A stretch of DNA of 40,268 bases from Porticoccus sp041581635. Lineage in GTDB: Bacteria; Pseudomonadota; Gammaproteobacteria; Pseudomonadales; Porticoccaceae. The translations under genes were made by a program, and so were the position numbers. The stretch covers positions 1 through 40,268 of the forward strand of contig JBFICW010000025.1 in NCBI GenBank assembly GCA_041581635.1, read 5' to 3'. Shown one piece after another: positions 16,603-23,700 of this stretch (positions are counted from its first letter, which is position 1; each line of letters starts with the position of its first letter). The notes under the pieces were generated by a model. It was not told where the DNA came from and ran no database searches. It saw only the letters and a program-made list of their open reading frames with translations.

Positions 16603-16677
16603 TGTTGTAGATATTACAACATTTGTTGTAGCAGGTGGACAACTTTAGTTGTATGAGCGGCCATCTCTGGTTATTAT
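16603..16677. promoter_or_regulatory. Divergent promoter/operator region (O1, O2, O3) between repressor and Cro-like gene
   Basis: O1 is TGTTGTA-GATAT-TACAACA (16603-16621). O2 has half-sites GTTGT (16625-16629) and ACAAC (16639-16643). O3 is ACAACT-TT-AGTTGT (16639-16652) and overlaps O2's right half. The rightward promoter has -35 TTGTAT (16649-16654), 17 bases, then -10 TATTAT (16672-16677), so O3 covers its -35. The leftward promoter has -10 TAATAT (16616-16611) inside O1 and a poor -35. Confidence 0.7.
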
Positions 16678-16703
16678 TTTCACATAAAAACAGGATGTAA
16701 GTA

Positions 16704-16943
16704 ATGACCCCGGAAGAGGCATTGAATAGAGTCGTAGAAATTGTTGGAGGGCAGACTGCTCTGGCAAATGCGGTATCAAAGAAGACCGGTCGTTCCATTA
16801 GGCAGCAACATGTGTGGAACTGGTTAAATAGAGATGGTGGTATCCCTGCCGCCTATGCGCCATTTTTAGAAGCGTTAAGTCAGGAGCGTGGTGAGAAGAT
16901 TTCTTGTAGCCTGCTGTGCCCTGGTTTTTATCCTGATGAATAA
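16704..16943 (+). CDS. YdaS/Cro-like DNA-binding protein
   Basis: A 79-residue helix-turn-helix protein of the YdaS/Cro type. Residues about 5-58 show the family pattern ALNRVVEIVGGQTALANAV, then the recognition part QQHVWNWLNRDGGIPAAYAPFLEAL. ATG 16704 is preceded by AGGA at 16692-16695. It is divergent from the XRE repressor, with three operator half-site pairs between them, the arrangement of phage cI/cro switches. No phage structural, replication or integrase genes follow: the next gene is a glutathione S-transferase. YdaS was first discussed as an antitoxin but acts as a Cro-like regulator in prophages. Here it is either a phage remnant or a domesticated switch. Confidence 0.75.
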   Translation: MTPEEALNRVVEIVGGQTALANAVSKKTGRSIRQQHVWNWLNRDGGIPAAYAPFLEALSQERGEKISCSLLCPGFYPDE

Positions 16944-17063
16944 CTGGCGGTTATCATTTTTCTCCCCACGGCTATTGTAAGTATTATAAAGAGCCGAGTG
17001 ACACATACTTATGTGTATCAGTTAAAAGCGCTATAGTTTTGCTCAGTCCAATGGAGCACTACT

Positions 17064-17693
17064 ATGAAGCTTTATACGTATCCCCCAGCACCTAATCCCA
17101 AGCGCCTCGATATTTTCCTTGCTGAGAAAGGTATACATCTTGAGACAGAACTTGTGGACCTCATGTCAAAGGAACAATTGAGTGAGTCCTATAAGCTAAT
17201 CAATAGCTGGGGAACAGTTCCCGCACTGGTTCTGAATGACGGAACTGTCATGACAGAGGTCATTGGTATTTTGAGTTACCTTGAGGATCTTTACCCGCAA
17301 AAACCTTTGATGGGTACTGATCCATTATCTCGAGCAATGGTTTTAAGTTGGGATCACCGTTGTTTTTCTGAAGGGTTTTTAGCCGTGGCAGAAGTGTTGC
17401 GTAATTCTGCGCCTGCCTTTGCGGGGCGGAGTCTGCCTGGACCTGTGTCCTACGAGCAAATCCCCCAGTTGGTAGATAGGGGGCAAAAGCGAATCCAAAC
17501 TTTTTATGGCGTCCTGAATCAGCATATAGAAGGGCGTGATTTTATGGTGGGTGATAATTTCACAATAGCCGATATCGCGGCATTTGTTTTTATAGAGTTT
17601 AGCGGCTGGGTTAAGGCCAGGATACCGGATGATTGTGCTGCTCTCATTGCATGGCATGAACAAGTATCGACCCGAAATAGTATCCAGAACTGA
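17064..17693 (+). CDS. Glutathione S-transferase family protein
   Basis: A 209-residue cytosolic GST. Residues 1-80 are the thioredoxin-like glutathione-binding domain (MKLYTYPPAPNPKRLDIFLAEKG, the cis-proline segment GTVPALVLNDGTVMTEVIGILSYLE), and 90-209 the helical C-terminal domain, with the N-capping motif-like FTIADIAAFVFIEF. GGAG is seven bases before the ATG. It is followed after 22 bases by a short-chain dehydrogenase on the same strand, so co-transcription is likely. The substrate is unknown; detoxification or a glutathione-dependent isomerisation in a catabolic pathway would both fit. Confidence 0.86.
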   Translation: MKLYTYPPAPNPKRLDIFLAEKGIHLETELVDLMSKEQLSESYKLINSWGTVPALVLNDGTVMTEVIGILSYLEDLYPQKPLMGTDPLSRAMVLSWDHRCFSEGFLAVAEVLRNSAPAFAGRSLPGPVSYEQIPQLVDRGQKRIQTFYGVLNQHIEGRDFMVGDNFTIADIAAFVFIEFSGWVKARIPDDCAALIAWHEQVSTRNSIQN

Positions 17694-17715
17694 GTCAGTG
17701 AGTGGAGTTTTAACA

Positions 17716-18540
17716 ATGAGAAAATTGGCAGGTAAGGTGGCCTTGGTAAGTGGTGCTGGTCGTGGAATCGGGCGAGAGATTGCACTTAAGTTGGCATCAG
17801 AGGGTGCTCTACTGGTGGTAAATGATCTGGATGCCGATCTGGCCAACCAGTTGGTGGGGGATATTCAAGCTATGGGTTCTCAGGCGGTAACTTGTGTCGG
17901 CAGTGTCACGGAGGAGGATTTTGGTGAGCGTTTTGTCGAGAGCGCCGTCAATTCTTTTGCTGGGCTGGACATTATTGTCAACAATGCTGGCTACACTTGG
18001 GATAACGTTATTCAGAAAATGGATGATGAGCAATGGTATGCCATGGTCGACGTGCATATGACAGCCCCCTATCGAATATTGAAAGCTGCTCAGCCTTACA
18101 TCAAAAAATTTCACTCAGAGGATAAAAAGGCGGGTGATGATGTTTATCGCAAGGTCGTGAATATATCTTCAGTGTCCGGTCTCAATGGTAATCCTGGCCA
18201 ATTGGCCTATTCGGCAGCTAAAGCCGGCGTCGTAGGGATGACGAAGACACTGTGCAAAGAGTGGGGCCGTTATAATGTGAATGTTAATGCGGTAGCTTTT
18301 GGTTTTATTCAGACGCGGTTAACTGCGGCAGTTAGCGATGAATCAACAATCAATGTGCAAGGGCACGAGATTAAAGTGGGTGTTAGTGATCAGATCATGG
18401 AGATGGTAGAAAGCATGATTCCTCTCGGGCGCAAGGGGACTCCGAAAGAAGCCGCGGATGCTGTTTATTTGTTTTGTTTGCCGGAGTCGAATTATATTAG
18501 TGGCCAGACTGTTGTTGTGGGAGGGGGGCTAGATCTGTAA
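17716..18540 (+). CDS. Short-chain dehydrogenase/reductase (FabG-like)
   Basis: A 274-residue classical SDR. The nucleotide-binding GAGRGIG is at residues 13-19, NNAG at 89-92, and the catalytic serine in NISSVSG (about 149-155), with Y165 and K169 in YSAAK. The C-terminal VVGGGLDL is usual for 3-oxoacyl reductase relatives. ATG 17716 starts the canonical MRKLAGKVALVSG; the open frame to the left overlaps the GST gene and is not used. An insertion of roughly ten residues (KFHSEDKKAGDD) before the serine strand, and the Asp after the second beta strand (NDLDAD), suggest NAD use and a substrate beyond fatty acid synthesis. It is convergent with the AraC gene 22 bases away. Confidence 0.87.
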   Translation: MRKLAGKVALVSGAGRGIGREIALKLASEGALLVVNDLDADLANQLVGDIQAMGSQAVTCVGSVTEEDFGERFVESAVNSFAGLDIIVNNAGYTWDNVIQKMDDEQWYAMVDVHMTAPYRILKAAQPYIKKFHSEDKKAGDDVYRKVVNISSVSGLNGNPGQLAYSAAKAGVVGMTKTLCKEWGRYNVNVNAVAFGFIQTRLTAAVSDESTINVQGHEIKVGVSDQIMEMVESMIPLGRKGTPKEAADAVYLFCLPESNYISGQTVVVGGGLDL

Positions 18541-18562
18541 TTAACTTGGGCAACACAAAGAA

Positions 18563-19381
18563 TTATCTGACTTTGTGATAGTTGCAGTAATTTCTTGGTG
18601 ACAGGCCAGTCCAGTGTTTAAACGCGCGGGTGAATGATCTGGGCTCGGCAAACCCAATGACGGCTGAGACCTCATCGACAGAAAGCCCTTCTTTCACCAG
18701 CTTATCAATGGCCACTTCTCTACGAATATTGTCTTTTATCTTTTGATAGCTAGTGCCTTCTTGCTGGAGGCGTCGGTACAGAGTGAGAGAGCTCATGTCC
18801 ATTTCAGTGGCTAAATCTCCGGCCTTGGGGAACAGTAATTGATCTTTGCTCAGGTGCAAAATCGTCCGCTCAATCTGTGCCTCCAGACTGTTGTCCTCTC
18901 CCGGTATGGTCATAATGTCGGTTGGGTGGTTAGCCATAAAAAGCTCTAATTCACGCCTGGAGCGAACTAAAGGTTTTTCCAGATATTTGGTATCAAAAAA
19001 CAGACTGTTTCTTGACTGGAGAAAGGATAGGTTGCCGGGAAACATCACGCGGAGTTCATCGTGGTGCTGTGGCATAGGGTGAATAAAGTGCGTTTCACGT
19101 AGGCGAATAGCTTCAGCAATATACCAGCTGGGGAAGCGATGCCAAATTACCATCAGATACTCGGTTAAAAAATGCCCTTGGTCTAATTCGGGCTGTTTCA
19201 GGTTAAAGCTGAGTTCAGTGGTGTGTCCCTCCACTCTGAGCTCCATCTGTAGGGCATCAGTAATTAATCCATAAAAATGAACGACTTTTTCAAGCAATTC
19301 GCCCAGTGTCTTACAGTGGCTGACAAGGTCGCCGATGGTTGCAAAGATCCCATATTTGCAGGGCTGTGACGTGAACCCCAT
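18563..19381 (-). CDS. AraC-family transcriptional regulator (arabinose-binding-like sensor domain), start uncertain
   Basis: From ATG 19381 this gives 272 residues: part of a PF12625-type sensor domain, then two helix-turn-helix units at the C-terminus (AGDLATEMDMSSLTLYRRLQQEG and VDEVSAVIGFAEPRSFTRAFKHWTGLSPRNY). The same frame stays open upstream to a stop at 19588-19586 and encodes recognisable family N-terminus there (HQVLLARAGINPAVVEQTTNRV, then QVARLFRLVQQEL). That would give about 335-340 residues, the normal family size. There is no ATG, GTG or TTG in that extension, so the true start is unresolved: rare start codon, mutated start, or truncated protein. The gene is divergent from the propionyl-CoA operon, whose regulator it may be. 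Confidence 0.8.
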   Translation of the reverse strand: MGFTSQPCKYGIFATIGDLVSHCKTLGELLEKVVHFYGLITDALQMELRVEGHTTELSFNLKQPELDQGHFLTEYLMVIWHRFPSWYIAEAIRLRETHFIHPMPQHHDELRVMFPGNLSFLQSRNSLFFDTKYLEKPLVRSRRELELFMANHPTDIMTIPGEDNSLEAQIERTILHLSKDQLLFPKAGDLATEMDMSSLTLYRRLQQEGTSYQKIKDNIRREVAIDKLVKEGLSVDEVSAVIGFAEPRSFTRAFKHWTGLSPRNYCNYHKVR

Positions 19382-19841
19382 AAACTCATCATTTAACTCT
19401 TGTTGAACCAGGCGAAATAATCGTGCAACTTGATCGGTATGGACCCTATTGGTCGTCTGCTCAACAACGGCGGGGTTTATACCTGCGCGAGCCAGTAATA
19501 CCTGGTGGTTAAGATGCCTTTGGTGAATACCGTGAAGGCAGGTGATGACATGGTAGTGAGAGATAGTGGCGATAGTCTGGCTCTGTTATAAATATGTGAG
19601 TTTGAGTGAAATATTAACAGATAATAGGGTTAAGATTCATATTTATTGAAAGAATATGTGAGTTTGTGAGAAAAAATCTGACCTTGTGTGCATGGGCAGG
19701 CTACCTCATAGTTACTCCTAAGTTTGGCCGGGAGCACAGGCAGAGGTTGTTATGTTGTTGTTCCAGCATCGTATACTCTGGTGAGAGGCGGCAATTTTAG
19801 CTATACCTTACCAGGCAGAATTTTTTTTGAGGTAATGTTCA
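19382..19841. other. Region between the AraC ATG and scpA
   Basis: 460 bases. Positions 19382-19585 read in frame (minus strand) as the N-terminus of the AraC regulator but lack a standard start. From 19586 on the sequence is noncoding and AT-rich, with two direct repeats (19591-19604, 19653-19666). A TATACT at 19772-19777 is a candidate -10 for scpA, with only a weak -35 (TTGTTA, 19-base spacer). GAGG at 19829-19832 is the scpA ribosome-binding site. Confidence 0.55.
19591..19666. promoter_or_regulatory. Direct repeats, probable AraC-type binding sites
   Basis: AATATGTGAGTTTG occurs exactly at 19591-19604 and again at 19653-19666, 62 bases apart (about six helical turns), in the divergent region between the AraC gene and scpA. 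Direct repeats in phase are the usual target form for AraC-type activators. Confidence 0.5.
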
Positions 19842-21983
19842 ATGACCGATATTTCCAAACATTCTTATGCAGATTGGGTTGATTTGGCGACCAAAGAAAC
19901 CAAGGGTAAATCACCCGATGATTTGCTCTGGAAAACCCCGGAAGGTATTGACGTAAAACCACTTTATACTGCGGAAGATGTTGCCGGTCTTGACTACCAA
20001 GATAACCTTCCTGGATTTTCACCCTTTAAGCGTGGCCCAAAAGCGACCATGTATGCTGGTCGGCCTTGGACAGTTCGTCAATATGCTGGTTTTTCTACAG
20101 CGGAAGAATCCAATGCTTTTTATCGCCGGAACCTAGCTGCTGGGCAGCAGGGGCTGTCGGTTGCGTTTGACCTTGCCACCCACCGGGGCTATGACTCCGA
20201 TCACGAGCGGGTCGAGGGCGATGTGGGTAAAGCGGGTGTGGCCATTGATTCTGTCGAGGATATGAAAATCCTTTTTAATGAGATTCCGCTAGATAAAGTC
20301 TCCGTTTCGATGACCATGAACGGCGCGGTGTTGCCGGTCATGGCGAACTATATCGTCGCTGCTGAAGAGCAGGGAGTTAGCACCGAACAGTTAGCCGGTA
20401 CTTTGCAGAACGATATTCTTAAAGAATTTATGGTGCGCAATACCTATATTTACCCGCCTGTACCCTCTATGCGCATTGTCTCCGATATTATCGGTTACAC
20501 CGCGGAACACATGCCAAAATTCAACTCCATCTCTATTTCCGGTTATCACATGCAGGAAGCGGGTGCGACCAATGTCCAAGAGTTGGCGTTTACCATTGCC
20601 GATGGTATCGAGTATGTGCGAACCGCCATTGATAGTGGTCTGGATGTCGATAAGTTTGCTCCCCGTCTGTCGTTCTTCTTTGCGATTGGTATGAACTTCT
20701 TTATGGAAATCGCCAAGCTGCGTGCCGCACGCATTCTTTGGGCGACACTGATGAAAGAGAAGTTTGATCCTAAAAATGAAAAGTCTCTGATGCTGCGTAC
20801 TCACTGTCAGACTTCCGGTGTCAGTCTGACCAGTAAAGATCCGTACAACAATGTGATGAGAACCACAATCGAGGCTATGTCTGCTGTATTGGGCGGTACT
20901 CAATCACTACACACCAATGCGTTAGATGAAGCCCTGGCGTTGCCCACTGAATTCTCCGCGCGCATTGCCCGAAATACCCAGTTGGTGATTCAGGAAGAAA
21001 CGGGGATCACCAATGTGGTTGACCCTCTAGCGGGTTCCTATTATGTGGAAACACTCACTGATCAGTTGGTTAAGGAAGCGAGAGTATTAATTGATGAAGT
21101 GGAGGCGCTGGGCGGAATGACCAAAGCGGTTGAGACCGGTATGCCAAAGCTCCGCATCGAACAAGCCGCTGCATTGCGTCAGGCACGGATTGACCGTGGT
21201 GAAGAAGTCATTGTCGGGGTGAATAAGTATCAGTTGGAGGAAGAACCCGAAGTAGATATTCTGGATATCGACAATAGTGCGGTGCGAGTATCTCAAGTGG
21301 CGAGACTGAAAAAAATTCGTGCAGAACGAGATAATGATGCTTGTGAACGGGCGCTGAATGCACTGACAGAGGCTGCGAAATCCGGCGAAGGAAATTTGTT
21401 GGCTCTGGCGGTGGATGCGGCACGTGCCCGCGCTACCGTGGGTGAGATATCCTCGGCGTTAGAAAAAGATTGGGGCCGTCACCAAGCTGAAACGCGGACT
21501 ATTAGTGGTGTCTACGGCTCTGCCTACGAAGGGGATGAAGACTTTGCCGCTATTCAAGCCAACGTTGAGGCTTTCGCCGCGGAAGCGGGTCGTCGCCCGC
21601 GTATGCTAGTGGCCAAGATGGGTCAAGATGGACATGACCGTGGTGCCAAGGTCATTGCTACGGCATTTGCAGATATCGGCTTTGATGTAGATATCAGCCC
21701 GATGTTCCAAACACCGGAAGAAGCGGCTCGCATGGCAGTGGAGAACGATGTGCATGTTGTCGGTGTTTCATCTCAGGCGGCAGGACACAAAACATTGGTT
21801 CCCCAGTTAATTAAAGCATTGGCCAAAGAAGGTGCAACAGATATTAAAGTGGTCTGTGGTGGCGTAATCCCTCCACAGGACTATCAGGTTCTTTACGATG
21901 CGGGTGTGGCTGCGGTGTATGGTCCAGGTACCAACATCCCGGAAGCGGCGGCCGAAGTCCTCGAACTTCTGCGCAAGGCCTAA
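19842..21983 (+). CDS. scpA: Methylmalonyl-CoA mutase (large, catalytic, B12-binding)
   Basis: A 713-residue adenosylcobalamin enzyme that interconverts (R)-methylmalonyl-CoA and succinyl-CoA. The N-terminal TIM barrel shows PWTVRQYAGFSTAEESNAFYR, the substrate-region YPPVPSMRIVSDIIGY, and RTHCQTSGVSLT. The C-terminal cobalamin domain has the base-off ligand motif DxHxxG, with H598 in DGHDRGAKV, GVSSQAAGH, and the CGGVIP loop. Length and domain order fit the single-chain bacterial enzyme. ATG 19842 has GAGG nine bases upstream. It is the first gene of scpA-pccB-pccA-meaB-mce, the complete propionyl-CoA carboxylation and rearrangement route feeding the TCA cycle. The divergent AraC protein is the probable regulator. 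Confidence 0.96.
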   Translation: MTDISKHSYADWVDLATKETKGKSPDDLLWKTPEGIDVKPLYTAEDVAGLDYQDNLPGFSPFKRGPKATMYAGRPWTVRQYAGFSTAEESNAFYRRNLAAGQQGLSVAFDLATHRGYDSDHERVEGDVGKAGVAIDSVEDMKILFNEIPLDKVSVSMTMNGAVLPVMANYIVAAEEQGVSTEQLAGTLQNDILKEFMVRNTYIYPPVPSMRIVSDIIGYTAEHMPKFNSISISGYHMQEAGATNVQELAFTIADGIEYVRTAIDSGLDVDKFAPRLSFFFAIGMNFFMEIAKLRAARILWATLMKEKFDPKNEKSLMLRTHCQTSGVSLTSKDPYNNVMRTTIEAMSAVLGGTQSLHTNALDEALALPTEFSARIARNTQLVIQEETGITNVVDPLAGSYYVETLTDQLVKEARVLIDEVEALGGMTKAVETGMPKLRIEQAAALRQARIDRGEEVIVGVNKYQLEEEPEVDILDIDNSAVRVSQVARLKKIRAERDNDACERALNALTEAAKSGEGNLLALAVDAARARATVGEISSALEKDWGRHQAETRTISGVYGSAYEGDEDFAAIQANVEAFAAEAGRRPRMLVAKMGQDGHDRGAKVIATAFADIGFDVDISPMFQTPEEAARMAVENDVHVVGVSSQAAGHKTLVPQLIKALAKEGATDIKVVCGGVIPPQDYQVLYDAGVAAVYGPGTNIPEAAAEVLELLRKA

Positions 21984-22097
21984 TGGCTTGATAGTACCTG
22001 ACAAAGTATAACGATATAAATCCAAAGACAGAGTTGTTAATAACTGCCGACGATTTCTTAATGGAAAACGGGTTGGCAGTAAAAATAGGAGAACACA

Positions 22098-23630
22098 ATG
22101 CACGAAATTATCGAGCAGCTGGAAGAAAAGCGAGAAAAAGCGCGTCTGGGTGGTGGTCAGAAACGTATTGACGCTCAACATGCCAAAGGCAAGTTGACTG
22201 CCCGTGAACGTATTGAGTTGTTGCTCGATCCCGGCACTTTTGAAGAGTGGGATATGTTTGTGGAACACCGCTGCACTGACTTTGGTATGGATCAGGATCA
22301 TACCCCGGGCGATGGTGTGGTGATTGGTTATGGCACGATCAATGGTCGGTTGGTCTTTGTCTTTAGCCAGGACTTTACCGTGTTTGGTGGTTCTCTTTCT
22401 GAAACGCATGCGGAAAAAATCTGCAAGGTGATGGAGCAAGCCATGAAAGTTGGTGCGCCGATCATTGGTTTAAATGATTCGGGTGGTGCGCGTATTCAGG
22501 AGGGGATTGCCTCTCTGGGCGGTTATGCCGATGTGTTCCAGCAAAATGTCATGGCATCGGGTGTCATTCCACAAATTTCCATGATCATGGGCCCCTGTGC
22601 AGGTGGTGCCGTTTATTCACCGGCCATCACTGATTTTATTTTTATGGTGAAAGATAGCTCCTACATGTTTGTCACCGGCCCGGATGTGGTGAAAACAGTC
22701 ACCCATGAAACAGTTACCGCTGAGGAACTCGGTGGTGCCGTGACCCATTCCAGTAAATCAGGTGTTTCCGATTTGGCATTTGAGTCAGATGTGGATGCAC
22801 TGGTTAAATTACGTCGTTTTGTGAGTTACCTGCCAGCAAATAATCAGGAAAAGCCACCGGTTTGGCCAACAGATGACCCTGCCGATCGCGCAGAGGTGTC
22901 GCTGAACACACTTATTCCCGATGATCCTAACAAGCCCTATGACATGAAGGAACTGATTGTCAAAGTTGCTGACGAGGGTGATTTCTTTGAATTACAGCCC
23001 GACTATGCGGGCAATCTGGTGATTGGTTTTATCCGTATTGAGGGTTCTACGGTAGGTGTTGTTGCTAACCAACCCATGGTGCTGGCGGGTTGTCTCGATA
23101 TTGACGCCTCTAAGAAAGGCGCTCGTTTCATTCGTTTTTGTGATGCCTTTAATATTCCTGTTCTGACCTTTGTTGATGTGCCCGGCTTTATGCCGGGAAC
23201 CAGTCAAGAGTACGGTGGAATTATCAAGCACGGTGCAAAGCTTCTTTATGCCTATGCCGAGTGTACTGTGCCCAAAGTGACCGTCATCACCCGTAAGGCT
23301 TACGGGGGTGCCTATGATGTGATGTCATCCAAGCACCTGCGAGGGGATGTAAACTTTGCTTGGCCTACTGCTGAAATTGCTGTCATGGGGCCTAAGGGTG
23401 CGGTGGAAATTATTTTCCGTAAGGATATCGGTGACACTGAAAAAATTACTGCTCGCGAAGCCGAGTACCGGGAGAAGTTTGCAAACCCCTTTATTGCAGG
23501 TAAACGAGGTTTTATCGACGATGTGATTATGCCTCAAAGTACACGTAAGCGTGTGGCTCGTTCACTCGCCATGTTGCGTGATAAGGATATAGAAAACCCG
23601 TGGCGCAAGCATGGGAACATTCCTTTGTAG
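22098..23630 (+). CDS. pccB: Propionyl-CoA carboxylase beta subunit (carboxyltransferase)
   Basis: A 510-residue carboxyltransferase that moves CO2 from biotin to propionyl-CoA, giving (S)-methylmalonyl-CoA. Both crotonase-fold halves are present: N-terminal LTARERIELLLDPGTFEEWD, FSQDFTVFGGSLSETHAEKICKVM, GGARIQEGIASL and MGPCAGGAVYSPA; C-terminal FVDVPGFMPGTSQEYGGIIKHGAKLLYAYAE and TRKAYGGAYDVMSSKHLRGD. AGGAG lies seven bases before the ATG. It lies between scpA and the biotin subunit pccA, which makes propionyl-CoA the likely substrate. Acetyl- or methylcrotonyl-CoA are less likely given the mutase, chaperone and epimerase in the same operon. Confidence 0.94.
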   Translation: MHEIIEQLEEKREKARLGGGQKRIDAQHAKGKLTARERIELLLDPGTFEEWDMFVEHRCTDFGMDQDHTPGDGVVIGYGTINGRLVFVFSQDFTVFGGSLSETHAEKICKVMEQAMKVGAPIIGLNDSGGARIQEGIASLGGYADVFQQNVMASGVIPQISMIMGPCAGGAVYSPAITDFIFMVKDSSYMFVTGPDVVKTVTHETVTAEELGGAVTHSSKSGVSDLAFESDVDALVKLRRFVSYLPANNQEKPPVWPTDDPADRAEVSLNTLIPDDPNKPYDMKELIVKVADEGDFFELQPDYAGNLVIGFIRIEGSTVGVVANQPMVLAGCLDIDASKKGARFIRFCDAFNIPVLTFVDVPGFMPGTSQEYGGIIKHGAKLLYAYAECTVPKVTVITRKAYGGAYDVMSSKHLRGDVNFAWPTAEIAVMGPKGAVEIIFRKDIGDTEKITAREAEYREKFANPFIAGKRGFIDDVIMPQSTRKRVARSLAMLRDKDIENPWRKHGNIPL

Positions 23631-23700
23631 GTTGTTGGAAGCCTGATGCCTAGTGCGTCTGACTCGTTGTAAAACAGAATTTCTGGAAGAAGATATAGCT

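Noticed and set aside
15955..16943. Intact prophage
   Set aside because: Only regulator-type genes and one orphan are present; flanks are metabolic genes and no integrase, attachment repeats or structural genes were found.
16704..16943. YdaS-type antitoxin with a partner toxin
   Set aside because: No toxin-like gene is directly downstream; the operator layout supports a Cro-like role better.
20391..20903. 170-codon minus-strand open frame
   Set aside because: Antisense to scpA, no independent signals.
21807..22439. 210-codon open frame on the minus strand
   Set aside because: It lies antisense across the end of scpA, the intergenic gap and the start of pccB, both secure genes; it has no family resemblance and is a shadow frame.
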